Positions 9,811-18,775 are shown, counted from the first letter of the stretch. The stretch: DNA of 64,000 nucleotides from Chryseobacterium hagamense (GCF_007991455.1 NZ_BJYJ01000001.1:372001-436000); one strand, 5' to 3'. Notes: generated from the sequence alone by a model not told the origin. Program-made: numbers and translations.

Positions 9811-9857
9811 TACCTATTAGGTTCATTCTATTATAAATTGTTAAATTCTTTCAACTC

Positions 9858-9884
9858 AAGTCCGGATTTTATCCGGGCTTTTTT
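9858..9884 (+). terminator. Rho-independent terminator
   Basis: 10-bp stem AAGTCCGGAT / ATCCGGGCTT (one G-U pair), TTT loop and T-rich tail after the receptor gene. Confidence 0.85.
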
Positions 9885-9925
9885 ATATAATTACCCATTA
9901 CAACTAAGTATGTAGTTATATTTAT

Positions 9926-9933
9926 TATATTTG
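9926..9933 (+). promoter_or_regulatory. -7 box TATATTTG for ompH
   Basis: Exact TAnnTTTG element 38 nt before the OmpH ATG. Confidence 0.5.
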
Positions 9934-9971
9934 CTGACTTTAAATAGAAAAATTTTAAAATAATAATTAAG

Positions 9972-10526
9972 ATGAAAAAGTTAATCACAACGTTTTCTTT
10001 AGCCGCAGGACTTTTCCTGACTTCAAATTTCGTTCATGCCCAGCAGAAAATAGGACACGTGAACTCCGATGAGGTTTTCAATACTCTTCCTGAAGCCAAA
10101 ACAGCCGAAGCGTCTTTAGATACTTTCACCAAAACAAAACAGGGAGACATCGAAAAAATGATTGCCACCTATCAGACAAAACTGAAAGCCGCCCAGGATA
10201 AGGAAAAGACCATTAGTGAAGCCAATAAGGAAGCCGTTATTAAAGAATTGACTGCCGCACAAACCGAACTTCAGACTTTGGGAAAAGATATTGAGGCTTC
10301 CAGAACCAAGGCAGCGCAGGATATCAGCAAAAAACAGACGGAACTGTTTACCCCGATCCAACAGAAAGTAGCCACCACCATCTCTGCCGTAGCTAAGGAA
10401 AAAGGCCTGGCTTATGTATTTGACGTAGCAAGTTCACAGGGAAGCAATATCGCCTACATGGATGGCGGTGAAGATATTACCCCTGCCGTAAAAGCAAAAC
10501 TGGGCGCTACAGCTGCTAAAAAATAA
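9972..10526 (+). CDS. OmpH/Skp-family periplasmic chaperone
   Basis: 184 residues with a Sec signal peptide (cleavage likely after FVHA), then a short beta-strand segment (QKIGHVNSDEVF), a long Lys/Glu/Ala-rich coiled coil (about 45-130) and a final globular segment (GLAYVFDVASSQ). This is the Skp "jellyfish" order; the family holds unfolded outer-membrane proteins on the way to the BAM machinery. In many Bacteroidota ompH sits beside bamA; here it stands alone next to a TonB receptor, with its own promoter. The last residues are Ala/Lys-rich. Confidence 0.85.
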   Translation: MKKLITTFSLAAGLFLTSNFVHAQQKIGHVNSDEVFNTLPEAKTAEASLDTFTKTKQGDIEKMIATYQTKLKAAQDKEKTISEANKEAVIKELTAAQTELQTLGKDIEASRTKAAQDISKKQTELFTPIQQKVATTISAVAKEKGLAYVFDVASSQGSNIAYMDGGEDITPAVKAKLGATAAKK

Positions 10527-10732
10527 CAGAACAATCTTCCACGGACTTCACAGATGTTATCCAAAATACTGGAAACTGGATGAAGAGCGTAGCAGGTTTA
10601 ATAAATGCATATTTTATTGACCACAGGTCTGCGCAGATTTTTACGGATGATGACCTGGCTTCGGCTCCGTTCAGCCATCAGAGGTTGAGCGTATCAACCC
10701 GCAGATAAGAAGGAGATCGCTGTAAAAAGTTA

Positions 10733-10773
10733 GATTTCTTTCAAATGTGTTCTGAAATACGCACAATGCGTCA
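10733..10773 (+). repeat. Dispersed repeat R2, copy 2
   Basis: GATTTCTTTCAAATGTGTTC followed by TGAAATACGCACAATGCGTC; it shares the ATGTGTTCTxAAATA core with the copies at 1788 and 26191. Confidence 0.6.
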
Positions 10774-10815
10774 AACTAAAATGTGGTGTGAGTGATATGT
10801 TAAAGATCTGATTCA

Positions 10816-10847
10816 CAAAAAAAGCTGGAAACCAAGTTTCCAGCTTT
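10816..10847 (-). terminator. Terminator of Lmo0937-like gene
   Basis: 11-bp stem AAAGCTGGAAA / TTTCCAGCTTT with a 5-nt loop. On the minus strand it ends in seven T's. Confidence 0.85.
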
Positions 10848-10870
10848 CTATTTTCTGCTTCTACATTTAT

Positions 10871-11071
<201 letters not shown>

Positions 11072-11166
11072 CTATACATATACTGTGCCTTTTTTTTTAA
11101 AAAATGTTAAAAAAGGTACCACAAAAATAAATAAGCCTGAATATTTTCCGTTTTAAATTAAGAATA

Positions 11167-11973
11167 TTACAACAGTCCGAAATGCATAAGTGCCTGTTCT
11201 ATACCGTGTTCATCCACTTCAGCTGTGACATAATCAGCAGCATCTTTTACGGCATCATTTGCATTTCCCATGGCAACCCCTATTTTTACGAATTTCAGCA
11301 TTGAAATATCATTGCCTCCGTCTCCGAAAGCCATGGTATCGGCCGTATCGATACCGAAATAACTGCAGAATTTCTCAATTCCCAGCTGTTTGGTAATCCC
11401 GCCGCCGTTTACATCGGCAAAGAGAGGGGTCCAGCGGGAGGCTGTACTGTTCGGCATCACCTTAGCCATAAATTCCGCTTCGGCTTCGGGACGCAGAAAA
11501 ATATTGGCCTGTAAAACATTTTCGGTATCAATATGTTCCTTATCATGGACCGGCGGTACGGGAATGTTGATGTGGGCATACATTCCGACAACTTCCTCCG
11601 TTGCATCGTTGATTTCCACCTTATCTTCATACATCAGCGAATAGCTCAGCGGTGCTTCTTCAGCATAACGGGTCAGGCGCCGGATATCCGCCGGATCTAT
11701 TATGCTTCTTGAAATCACTTCCTGTGATGTGGTAACGCAATAGGCACCGTTAAAGGTAATAAAACCATCGAATTCAATATGGCTGATATGATGCAGGGAG
11801 TTGATCGACCTGCCGGTGGCCACAATAACTTTAATACCTTTCTGGCGAAGCTTTTTCAAAGCATTCTGTGTGGATTCCGGGATCTTACCGGTCTTAAAAC
11901 TGATAAGGGTTCCGTCAATATCAAAAAATACCGCTTTGATCCGGTGAGGAATATCATTTTGCAAAATAGTCAT
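11167..11973 (-). CDS. Cof-type HAD hydrolase (sugar phosphatase-like)
   Basis: A 268-residue phosphatase of the HAD superfamily, subclass IIB (Cof/YidA type). Motif I is FFDIDGTL (nucleophile Asp18, acid/base Asp20), motif II VIVATGRS, and motif IV GDGGNDISML near the C-terminus. The alpha/beta cap lies between about residues 85 and 185. Family members dephosphorylate small sugar phosphates or cofactors such as PLP and FMN; the substrate here is unknown. It appears monocistronic. Confidence 0.9.
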   Translation of the reverse strand: MTILQNDIPHRIKAVFFDIDGTLISFKTGKIPESTQNALKKLRQKGIKVIVATGRSINSLHHISHIEFDGFITFNGAYCVTTSQEVISRSIIDPADIRRLTRYAEEAPLSYSLMYEDKVEINDATEEVVGMYAHINIPVPPVHDKEHIDTENVLQANIFLRPEAEAEFMAKVMPNSTASRWTPLFADVNGGGITKQLGIEKFCSYFGIDTADTMAFGDGGNDISMLKFVKIGVAMGNANDAVKDAADYVTAEVDEHGIEQALMHFGLL

Positions 11974-12100
11974 GAACTTAATTATTTTTTAGATGAATAA
12001 ATGTACAATATTCTTTCTCGGATTACGCAGTCGCACAGGGAATATCGGGTTAGATTTTTGTTAAATTAACTTGAATTCAAAGTTACAACCGTAAATAAAA

Positions 12101-12118
12101 GCTGGAAGACGGAAGTTA
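12101..12118 (+). repeat. Dispersed repeat R1, short copy
   Basis: GCTGGAAGACGGAAGTTA is a shortened form of the R1 element. It sits 9 nt before an R3 copy. Confidence 0.45.
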
Positions 12119-12127
12119 CACTTGTTT

Positions 12128-12170
12128 TTAAAGTCCTGAAAGGACGGCTTAGTACAGGATAAGATAGAAT
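12128..12170 (+). repeat. Dispersed repeat R3, copy 1
   Basis: Begins TTAAAGTCCTGAAAGGACGG and continues CTTAGTACAGGATAAGATAG. It matches the inverted copy at 32465-32507 at 36 of 43 positions. GTCCTG and CAGGAT can pair with one G-U, giving a small hairpin conserved in both copies. Confidence 0.65.
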
Positions 12171-12452
12171 TTAGTCAGAAATATAAGCCCTGTATTTGTG
12201 CCGGCAAGATGAGTATTATTTAAAATCCCGACTGAATCAGTCTCAATTTTATTTTTGAACTAAATAATCGATTGAATATGATGTAGATACGGTCAAATTC
12301 ACGTTAAATTAAATAATTTCCGTCTGATTGGTTGAAAAAGACAACTGCAACTTGCAAATGGTCTTTTGCAGTCTTTAGGTACCACGAAAAAGAAATTCTT
12401 TCTGTGAAGGTATGGTTATTGTACCATTTCCGGCATCACAAAATATTTAATT

Positions 12453-12908
12453 ATGAAAAACCAGGAAGAAATATCCGTTTTAAATGACCTGTTACATATT
12501 ACCAACGACCGGATTGAAGGTTTTGGAAAAGTGGAAGGGAAGGTCTGGGAAAATTATCCGGATGTGAAACCGGAATATGCAAAAATGAATTCCCTGACCA
12601 AGGTGATGAAAAATGAACTCATCAACCTGATTACGGAAGATGGCGGTGAAGCGGAAGACACGCCGTCAGTTGCCGGGGCATTACACAGAACATGGATCGA
12701 CATTAAAAATTCTTTCACACTGGGAAACAGGGAAGAATCGACCATCGGAAATGTAATCTTCGGTGAAAAAGCGGCAATCGATGCTTACCAGAATGCCATC
12801 GACAGTGGAAAGCTAAGTGAGAGAAGTCTGCCGATTGTCTCTGAACATTTAAAAAACATTAAAGATTCTTATCATCAGTTTAAAGGGATGAGCGATTATA
12901 AAGATTAA
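12453..12908 (+). CDS. PA2169-family four-helix-bundle protein
   Basis: A 151-residue, fully helical acidic protein matching the PA2169/DUF2383 family (ferritin-like four-helix fold): NDLLHITNDRIEGF, then SVAGALHRTWIDIK and GEKAAIDAYQNAI. Members are small cytosolic proteins often found among stress-induced genes; no enzymatic activity is established. The start ATG gives the usual family N-terminus. It ends at a strong terminator shared with the convergent map gene. Confidence 0.82.
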   Translation: MKNQEEISVLNDLLHITNDRIEGFGKVEGKVWENYPDVKPEYAKMNSLTKVMKNELINLITEDGGEAEDTPSVAGALHRTWIDIKNSFTLGNREESTIGNVIFGEKAAIDAYQNAIDSGKLSERSLPIVSEHLKNIKDSYHQFKGMSDYKD

Positions 12909-12931
12909 TGCACCGGCAGTTTATCTTTCTC

Positions 12932-12971
12932 AAAAAAACAACTTCTCAATCATGTTGGGAAGTTGTTTTTT
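12932..12971. terminator. Bidirectional terminator
   Basis: Stem CAACTTC / GAAGTTG, extended by A- and T-runs on both sides, between the PA2169-like gene (plus) and map (minus). Confidence 0.85.
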
Positions 12972-12982
12972 ATCAGATCAGA

Positions 12983-13747
12983 TCAGTTCAGTATTCCGTT
13001 CATCTCTGTCAGGATGATTGGCTTTCCGTCCGTAATTAGCAGGGTGTGTTCATGCTGTGCCATAAATCCGCCTCTGTTCCCGGCCATCGTCCAGCCGTCT
13101 TCCAGATCAACGGCAATGTTGGATGCGGTAGAGATAAAGGTTTCGATAGCGACCACCGAATTTTTCTTAAATCGTCTGCCGTCAAAGCGGTTCCGGTAAT
13201 TCACCAGTTCGTCAGGCTCCTCATGCAGGCTCCTGCCGATCCCATGGCCGCCGAGATTTTTAATGACCTTAAAACCTCTTTTTTTCGCCTCGGTTTCCAT
13301 CAGTCCGCCGATATCGGCAATTTTAACGCCGCCCCTGATGTTATCAATGGCTTTTTTCAGAATGGCTCTGGAAGCATCAACCAATTTAAAGTGCTGATGA
13401 ATATCTTCCCCGATAATAAAAGAATTGCCATTGTCGGCCCAGAAGCCGTCCAGCTCCGCAGAAACATCAATATTGATCAGGTCTCCTTTCTGCAGGATCC
13501 TTGATTCGCTAGGGATTCCGTGACAGAATTCGTTTCCGACGCTGATGCAGGTCCAGCCAGGGAAACCGTAAGTGAGATAGGGTGCCGAACGGGCGCCGAA
13601 ATCCGACAGGATGGAAGCTCCGTATTCATCAAGGTCTTTGGTTGTCATGCCGGGCCTGGCATATTTCGTCATTTCACGTAAGGTATAGGCGACTGCTTCA
13701 CCTGCTTTCCGCATTCCGGCCAATTCCTGTTCGTTTGTGATGGACAT
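12983..13747 (-). CDS. map: Type I methionine aminopeptidase, paralogue 1
   Basis: A 254-residue cytosolic metallopeptidase that removes the initiator Met from new proteins. The five metal ligands are present: Asp94, Asp105, His168, Glu202 and Glu233, plus catalytic His76 and His175 (HGIP, LGGHGIGRSLHEEP). Spacing mirrors the E. coli enzyme. One oddity is Thr after Glu202 (AIETF) where most MetAPs have Pro. A TAACTTTG box at 13776-13783 precedes the ATG. It stands alone; a second, more canonical map lies at 52197-53006. Confidence 0.93.
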   Translation of the reverse strand: MSITNEQELAGMRKAGEAVAYTLREMTKYARPGMTTKDLDEYGASILSDFGARSAPYLTYGFPGWTCISVGNEFCHGIPSESRILQKGDLINIDVSAELDGFWADNGNSFIIGEDIHQHFKLVDASRAILKKAIDNIRGGVKIADIGGLMETEAKKRGFKVIKNLGGHGIGRSLHEEPDELVNYRNRFDGRRFKKNSVVAIETFISTASNIAVDLEDGWTMAGNRGGFMAQHEHTLLITDGKPIILTEMNGILN

Positions 13748-13775
13748 TTTCTTGTTTTTAAATGGGTTATTTAAA

Positions 13776-13783
13776 CAAAGTTA
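13776..13783 (-). promoter_or_regulatory. -7 box TAACTTTG for map
   Basis: Exact TAnnTTTG match on the minus strand, 28 nt before the map ATG. Confidence 0.5.
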
Positions 13784-13825
13784 ATGAATAGTTTCCGGAT
13801 TTCCCTTTACAGGTTGAATTGTTGA

Positions 13826-13865
13826 ATGAAAGAGGGAAACGGGATGCCGGAAGTTTCTCCTGTCA
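13826..13865 (+). repeat. Dispersed repeat R1, copy 3
   Basis: ATGAAAGAGGGAAACGGG followed by ATGCCGGAAGTTTCTCCTGT. Its right half is nearly identical to the inverted copy at 32661-32709. Confidence 0.7.
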
Positions 13866-14136
13866 AAAACAAGATCAAAGATTTTGACCATCAAACCACA
13901 ATATTTTTCATCCTGTCAGAAGCGTGAACCGTTTATTTATTCTATAAAAAGGAACTCTAATTAAATTAAATCGAGTAAAAGGTATTTTTAAACTGTTAAT
14001 TCAGAACTACAAGGTGAACGAATCAGCTTAAAATTATTTATCTTTCAATTTTTTCTGAAAGTTTGAATAGGAAAGGGAAGGAGCGAATACCTAACGGCTG
14101 AAAATAAATCTCTGTAACATATTATTTTATAACAGA

Positions 14137-14161
14137 AACAGCCACAAATTCTGTGGCTGTT
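14137..14161 (-). terminator. Terminator-like hairpin after S24 regulator
   Basis: Perfect 10-bp stem AACAGCCACA / TGTGGCTGTT with a 5-nt loop, 21 nt beyond the minus-strand stop. The T-tail is only moderate. Confidence 0.65.
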
Positions 14162-14182
14162 TATATTCAAACAAAATGATTA

Positions 14183-14863
14183 TTAATAACTTTCCGGGAA
14201 AATACCGGTAGCATACTGCCAGACTTCAACGATCTCATTTAATGGAATATCGTAAGGTTCATAAAACGTATTGTCTGAGACGACCGTAAGTGAGGTTTTA
14301 TTTTTGGCTCTGAGGCGTTTATAGGTAATTCCGTCATTCAGCGTAATGAAGACATAAGTATTACCTGATTTCAGATCATTGACACCTTCCATATATTTTC
14401 CGATAATGAAGGATCCGTCCCGGAACGGCGGCATGGAATCACCATCCGCAGGGAAAGCCCTGAATTTTCCGTTTTTCAGAAAAGGAAGGGAAATCGTCTG
14501 CAGGCTCTCAATATAATCGGGATCGCTGTAGCCGCGGAGATAGCCCATGGTGGCTTTTTGCGGTACAATTTCAATGCTTTCATTGCCTTGCTGATCCACA
14601 ACAACCGGCAATACGATCCGGTTATCCGGAAGCTTCAGCATATCTTTCAGGGAATGTTTCGTTAAATCTACCGAAAGCAAAAGATCGATGCTCACGTTAA
14701 AAATCCTGGAAATCCTGATCAGCACATCCACAGGAGGCTTGGACTTTCCGTTTTCATACGAACTGTACCGGGAAGAGGTGATTTGGATCTGTTGAGACAA
14801 TTCGCGCTGGGTTTTCCCGAGGGTAGCGCGCAAAAGCCTGATATTTTCTGAAAAAACTGACAT
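14183..14863 (-). CDS. XRE/S24-type (CI/LexA-like) transcriptional repressor
   Basis: 226 residues: an N-terminal Cro/CI helix-turn-helix (about 7-62, with TQRELSQQIQITSSRYSSYE) and a C-terminal S24 peptidase-like domain. The Ser-Lys dyad is visible as Ser143 (DGDSMPP) and Lys182 (TYKRL). In the linker I see no clear Ala-Gly or Cys-Gly self-cleavage pair, so LexA-like autoproteolysis is uncertain. Genes of this type occur in prophages, but no phage genes are nearby; a chromosomal stress regulator is more likely. A TATTTTTG box precedes the start. Confidence 0.85.
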   Translation of the reverse strand: MSVFSENIRLLRATLGKTQRELSQQIQITSSRYSSYENGKSKPPVDVLIRISRIFNVSIDLLLSVDLTKHSLKDMLKLPDNRIVLPVVVDQQGNESIEIVPQKATMGYLRGYSDPDYIESLQTISLPFLKNGKFRAFPADGDSMPPFRDGSFIIGKYMEGVNDLKSGNTYVFITLNDGITYKRLRAKNKTSLTVVSDNTFYEPYDIPLNEIVEVWQYATGIFPESY

Positions 14864-15527
14864 TTAAAAGGATTAGGGTAACAAAAATACGAAATGTTTT
14901 ACGGAGGGGCGAATTTTACGGTGAAAAAGATGGCTTGTGAATCAAATTAAATCATTAAGCAAAAAGATCAGAAACGTCAGGATGGAATTCCGGAAATAAA
15001 TCAAATTTAACATAATATAAATTATAGGACTTTTTAATAATGTATTAAAAGGAGGTTTCAACGACCTGATTTAAAGGCTTTCTACAGCGTCAGGATCAAA
15101 CAAGAACCTTAGCTATGCGGTTTATATTAAGATGCCTTAAAAGCCCTGTAAATCAGCCTTATATTTCTACCATCCTCTTCATATTTCAATTATAAGTTTC
15201 TCGTACTTTTATATTTAGGCTAAAAAAGTCGCAAAGAATTTTCACCATGTACTAAAGCTGATATAATATGCACTGTAAATTACATGAATTCTAAAATCAA
15301 AGATCTAATAAACACCAAATTGATTTGCAGGATTCAGTCATTAAATTATTACCCGCAGATATTATAGTAATGTCAATATAATATACAGGTTGAATATTAA
15401 CATCATAAAAAAATAGATCCGATTTTAATTCAAAATTTTGTACAATCCGTTGATTTGATGTATTTTAAAAGAATCAAACGATCACTTTGTAAATATGACG
15501 AGGATAATTTTAAAATACAGATAATCA
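14864..15527. other. AT-rich intergenic region without a gene
   Basis: 664 nt, very AT-rich. I find no ORF with coding character, no tRNA and no strong terminator. The only feature is the regulator's promoter box at the left end. Confidence 0.5.
14882..14889 (-). promoter_or_regulatory. -7 box TATTTTTG for S24 regulator
   Basis: Exact TAnnTTTG match on the minus strand, 18 nt upstream of the ATG at 14863, leaving a leader of about 10-12 nt. Confidence 0.5.
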
Positions 15528-16115
15528 ATGAGTAACAGAAATCCGAAAGCAGATTTTTTCTTTGATAAAACCGGAAAATGGAAGCCTGCTTTCATTAAAT
15601 TACGGGATATCTCGTTAAATACCGGACTTGCGGAAGACGTAAAATGGGGTTGCCCTTGTTATACCTATCAGGGAAAAAATATTTTTCTGATGCATGGCTT
15701 CAGGGACTATTGTGCCCTACTCTTTTTCAAAGGTGCGTTAATGAAGGATCCTGCAAAAATCCTTGTGCAACAGACTGAAAATGTGCAGTCTGCAAGACAG
15801 ATTCGTTTTACTGACTTACAGCAAATTGCTGACCTGGAGAACGTTATACGCAACTATATATTCAATGCCGTTAAAGTGGAAGAATCCGGAGCAAAAGTGG
15901 CGATGAAAACGACCACAGCCTTTGAAATGCCTGAAGAATTCATAAAGAAACTGGAAACGGATGCAGAACTGAAGACTGCTTTCCAGGCTTTAACACCGGG
16001 CAGGCAAAGGGCTTACCTGCTGTATTTTTCTTCGGCTAAACAACCTGTAACCCGGGAATCACGCATTGAAAAATATATACCGTCAATTCTTGAAGGTAAA
16101 GGGATGAATGATTGA
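15528..16115 (+). CDS. YdeI/OmpD-associated family protein
   Basis: A 195-residue cytosolic protein with two parts: an N-terminal DUF1801-like domain (about 10-115; WGCPCYTYQGKNIFLMHGFRDY, ALLFFKGALM) and a C-terminal OmdA/YdeI segment (about 135-190; FEMPEEFIKKL, AFQALTPGRQRAYLLYFSSA, RIEKYIP). This arrangement is the common YdeI form, reported in some bacteria to protect against cationic peptides or bacteriocins. The biochemical role remains unknown. It is monocistronic. Confidence 0.85.
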   Translation: MSNRNPKADFFFDKTGKWKPAFIKLRDISLNTGLAEDVKWGCPCYTYQGKNIFLMHGFRDYCALLFFKGALMKDPAKILVQQTENVQSARQIRFTDLQQIADLENVIRNYIFNAVKVEESGAKVAMKTTTAFEMPEEFIKKLETDAELKTAFQALTPGRQRAYLLYFSSAKQPVTRESRIEKYIPSILEGKGMND

Positions 16116-16212
16116 ATTGTCAAAGTTTACCATTTATTTAAAACTATTTTATGTTCATATAAAAATACAATTGTTATTTTAGCATGAGCGAAATTTGATA
16201 AATAATAAGGAT

Positions 16213-16716
16213 ATGAAAAAATTAATCGTACTGAGTACCCTGTCTGCATTCCTGCTGAACTGCAGTAAAAAACCGGAAGCTCCGGTTGCAGAACAGGTTT
16301 CTGCGGATACAACGACGGCTGCAGAAAAAGTGACGGATACATTGGGGCCGAAATCTTTCTGCTATATGGGCGTTACCGGAAGAGATACCGTTTTTGTAAG
16401 CATCGACGACAACCTAGGGACCATTACCGGAAAGATGGCAAGTAAAAACAGTGAAAAAGACAGCAACAAAGGGGATCTTACAGGCTTCAGATCCGGAGAT
16501 ACGCTGAAACTTACCTATACTTTCGCTTCCGAAGGCAAAACCGGAAACAGGAACGACCTTTATTTTCTTCAGACCAAAGACGGCCTGAGCGAAGGAACCG
16601 GCGAAAGGGATGCCGGGACCGGAACGAAATATGCTGATGAAAAGAAAATAAAATACACTGGCGGAAGAATCCTGAAAACGGCAGATTGCACGAAGGTTGC
16701 CAATGCTGTCAAATAA
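16213..16716 (+). CDS. Hypothetical lipoprotein
   Basis: 167 residues with a lipoprotein signal (MKKLIVLSTLSAFLLNCSKK, lipobox LLNC), then a Pro/Thr/Glu-rich linker and a predicted beta-rich domain (from about 48; GRDTVFVSIDDNLGTITGKM, GDLTGFRSGDTLKLTYTF). Two late cysteines flank the domain (FCYMG and TADCTK) and could form a disulphide. I do not recognise a named family. The ATG at 16213 is preferred over an upstream TTG (16195) because it starts the signal peptide. It is monocistronic. Confidence 0.75.
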   Translation: MKKLIVLSTLSAFLLNCSKKPEAPVAEQVSADTTTAAEKVTDTLGPKSFCYMGVTGRDTVFVSIDDNLGTITGKMASKNSEKDSNKGDLTGFRSGDTLKLTYTFASEGKTGNRNDLYFLQTKDGLSEGTGERDAGTGTKYADEKKIKYTGGRILKTADCTKVANAVK

Positions 16717-16740
16717 AAATAAGTCTTACATTCACAAAAT

Positions 16741-16770
16741 AAAATGCAACCGGAAACGGTTGCATTTTAT
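16741..16770. terminator. Bidirectional terminator, GAAA tetraloop
   Basis: Perfect 12-bp stem AAAATGCAACCG / CGGTTGCATTTT closed by GAAA, between the lipoprotein gene (plus) and the aldolase-like gene (minus), abutting the latter's stop codon. Confidence 0.9.
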
Positions 16771-17802
16771 TTATAATTCTTCTTTTATAATTTCTATTAA
16801 ATCGTTTACCGGTTCATCTCCCGTATTCCAGGAAGTGATGAGACGGATTGCAGAACGTTGGTCATCTATCTTTTTCCAGACATAGAATTCAAATTTTCCG
16901 GATAGTTTGTCAATGAGTTCATGGTTCAGGATCGGGAAAATCTGGTTGGTGTAGGTATCGGATAAGAACTCCACTCCCCTTTCTTTCAGGGCATTCTTTA
17001 TCTTCATCGCCTGCCGGTTAGCGTGTCTGGCCAGATCAAAATAAAGATCGTTTTTCATCAGCTCCAGAAACTGGATTCCCAACAGCCTCCCTTTTGCCAG
17101 CAGCGCACCTTTCTGTTTGATATTGAATGCAAAATCCTGTTGCAGTTCAGGGTTATTGATAACGATAGCCTCCCCGATCAATGCGCCGTTCTTGGTACCT
17201 CCCAGATAAAAGACATCGGTTAGTTGGGCAACTTTTTCCAGCGTCAGATCACTGATTTCCGCAGTAAGCCCATGCCCCAGCCTCGCCCCGTCCATAAAGA
17301 GATACAGGCGGTTTTCCTTACAGAATGCAGAAAGGTCTTCCAGTTCCTGCAAAGTATAGACGGTTCCCAGTTCCGTGGAATTGGAGATATACACCAGTTT
17401 CGGCATTACCTGGTGCGGGACATTGCGGTGGCTTTCCAGTACCGGAACAATATCTTCCGGGGTTAGTTTCCCATCCTCCTTTTCAATGCTCAGGATTTTA
17501 TGGCCCGTTGCTTCAATAGCCCCGGTTTCATTGTTCAGAATGTGTCCCGTGGCTGCGGAAACCGCACACTGATACGGCCTTAAGACCGAAGAGATGACAA
17601 TGAGGTTGGCCTGTGTTCCTCCGGAAACAAAATAGACATCCGCACCCGGACTGTTTATCTTTTTTCTGATTAAGACTCTGGCCTCCCGGGAATATTCATC
17701 TTCTCCGTAACCCGCCTGCTGATTGAGATTGTTTTCTGAAAGTGCCCGTAAGATATCAGGATGACCACCTTCCGAATAGTCGTTTTTGAATGAGAATTTC
17801 AT
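16771..17802 (-). CDS. Threonine aldolase-like beta-eliminating lyase
   Basis: A 343-residue fold-type I PLP enzyme of the threonine aldolase/beta-eliminating lyase family, expected to split L-threonine or related beta-hydroxy amino acids into glycine and an aldehyde. Visible features are SGGTQAN for phosphate binding, His87 (TGHI) likely stacking on PLP, Asp171 (FMDGARLGHG) and Schiff-base Lys204 (LGGTKNGALIGE). Length fits low-specificity L-threonine aldolase. It is divergent from the DtxR-like gene, separated by 85 nt carrying a palindrome. Confidence 0.85.
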   Translation of the reverse strand: MKFSFKNDYSEGGHPDILRALSENNLNQQAGYGEDEYSREARVLIRKKINSPGADVYFVSGGTQANLIVISSVLRPYQCAVSAATGHILNNETGAIEATGHKILSIEKEDGKLTPEDIVPVLESHRNVPHQVMPKLVYISNSTELGTVYTLQELEDLSAFCKENRLYLFMDGARLGHGLTAEISDLTLEKVAQLTDVFYLGGTKNGALIGEAIVINNPELQQDFAFNIKQKGALLAKGRLLGIQFLELMKNDLYFDLARHANRQAMKIKNALKERGVEFLSDTYTNQIFPILNHELIDKLSGKFEFYVWKKIDDQRSAIRLITSWNTGDEPVNDLIEIIKEEL

Positions 17803-17840
17803 GGGGTAAAATTAAAAAAAGTTAACCGAAACATCCCAGT

Positions 17841-17853
17841 TTATTGGCAATAA
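17841..17853. promoter_or_regulatory. Palindrome in divergent promoter region (operator candidate)
   Basis: Perfect palindrome TTATTG-G-CAATAA, ending 5 nt before the -7 box of the DtxR-like gene. Its position fits an operator for autoregulation or for control of both divergent genes; the binding protein is inferred, not shown. Confidence 0.4.
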
Positions 17854-17858
17854 TTTGT

Positions 17859-17866
17859 TAGATTTG
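17859..17866 (+). promoter_or_regulatory. -7 box TAGATTTG for DtxR-like gene
   Basis: Exact TAnnTTTG match. It lies downstream of the TTG at 17855 and 21 nt before the TTG at 17888, so it decides in favour of the latter start. Confidence 0.5.
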
Positions 17867-17887
17867 TCGGGAAAAGGATCTAACATT

Positions 17888-18541
17888 TTGAAGACAACAT
17901 TAACTGAAGAAAACTATCTGAAAGCCCTGTTTCATGTGGTAGACCATGAAGGAAAGGTAACGATTAACGAGTTAAGCAAATTTTTAAACGTAAAAATGCC
18001 GAGCGTTAATAATATGATGAAGAAATTTGCCGAGAAAAACTGGGTGATCTACGAGACCTACAAGCCGCTGAAAGTAACGGAGAAAGGCCATCGCGAAGCA
18101 GCACTGGTGGTGAGAAAACACCGTCTGACGGAAATGTTCCTGGTTAAAAAAATGAATTTCGGCTGGGAGAACGTGCATGAAATTGCCGAGCAGCTGGAGC
18201 ATGTGCATTCCGCCGTCTTCTTCGATAAAATGGATGAGATCCTGGATTATCCGAAATTCGACCCGCATGGCGAACCTATTCCGGATAAAGACGGCAATAT
18301 CATTGCCCAGGATTTACAGAAGCTGAGCCATTGCAAAGCCGGAGAAACCGTAATTTTTACGTCGGTCACCCTTTCCGACGATGCTTTTTTAAATTATCTG
18401 ACGGAAAGAAACCTGTTGCTGAATAAAAAAATCAATATTCTTAAAATTGAAGGCTTCGACAAATCGTTTACGGTTGAAGTGGACGGGAAACAGGAAATCC
18501 TGAGCCGTAAAGCCACGGATAAAATACTGGTGAAGAAATAA
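17888..18541 (+). CDS. DtxR/MntR-family metal-dependent repressor
   Basis: 217 residues if started at TTG 17888, giving MKTTLTEENYLKALF, the usual start of this family; AAAAGGA lies 9 nt upstream. Domains: winged HTH (about 5-65; TINELSKFLNVKMPSVNNMM), metal-binding dimerisation domain (about 65-140; HRLTEMFLVKKMNF, LEHVHS) with the HGEPIPDKDG strand, and a C-terminal SH3-like FeoA domain. The family senses Mn2+ or Fe2+ and represses uptake genes; the metal cannot be decided. No transporter gene is adjacent. A palindrome in the promoter suggests autoregulation. Confidence 0.88.
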   Translation: MKTTLTEENYLKALFHVVDHEGKVTINELSKFLNVKMPSVNNMMKKFAEKNWVIYETYKPLKVTEKGHREAALVVRKHRLTEMFLVKKMNFGWENVHEIAEQLEHVHSAVFFDKMDEILDYPKFDPHGEPIPDKDGNIIAQDLQKLSHCKAGETVIFTSVTLSDDAFLNYLTERNLLLNKKINILKIEGFDKSFTVEVDGKQEILSRKATDKILVKK

Positions 18542-18775
18542 AACTTATAGCTAAGGCCCTAAAGCCACCATAAGGCCATCTGTGAAATATACGGCAGATT
18601 TTCTTTCTATACATATCCCTAATACTGGATTGGGATCCCAGCGGTATGGCAAACTTTGCGTTTAAATAAAATCTTCATCATTAAAAGTAATGGCAAAATG
18701 ATGGCTGAGCACACCGAAGCCGTGCAGTCCTGTAAATATGCGCAATCATCAGTTAAAATCCATGCAGAGTTGGGG

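Larger units (their letters stand above)
10527..10870. other. Intergenic region with repeat R2 and terminator
   Basis: No gene seen. It contains an R2 repeat copy (10733-10773) and the terminator of the Lmo0937-like gene (10816-10847). Confidence 0.5.
11974..12452. other. Intergenic region with repeats R1 and R3
   Basis: No gene seen. It contains a short R1-like copy (12101-12118), an R3 copy (12128-12170) and the GGTACC-containing sequence near 12378 upstream of the PA2169-like gene. Confidence 0.5.
13748..14182. other. Intergenic region with R1 repeat
   Basis: No gene seen. It holds the map promoter box, R1 copy 13826-13865 and the hairpin after the S24 regulator. Confidence 0.5.

Noticed and set aside
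14183..14863. Prophage marker (CI-like repressor)
   Set aside because: No integrase, Cro, terminase or structural phage genes nearby; flanks are ordinary chromosomal genes.
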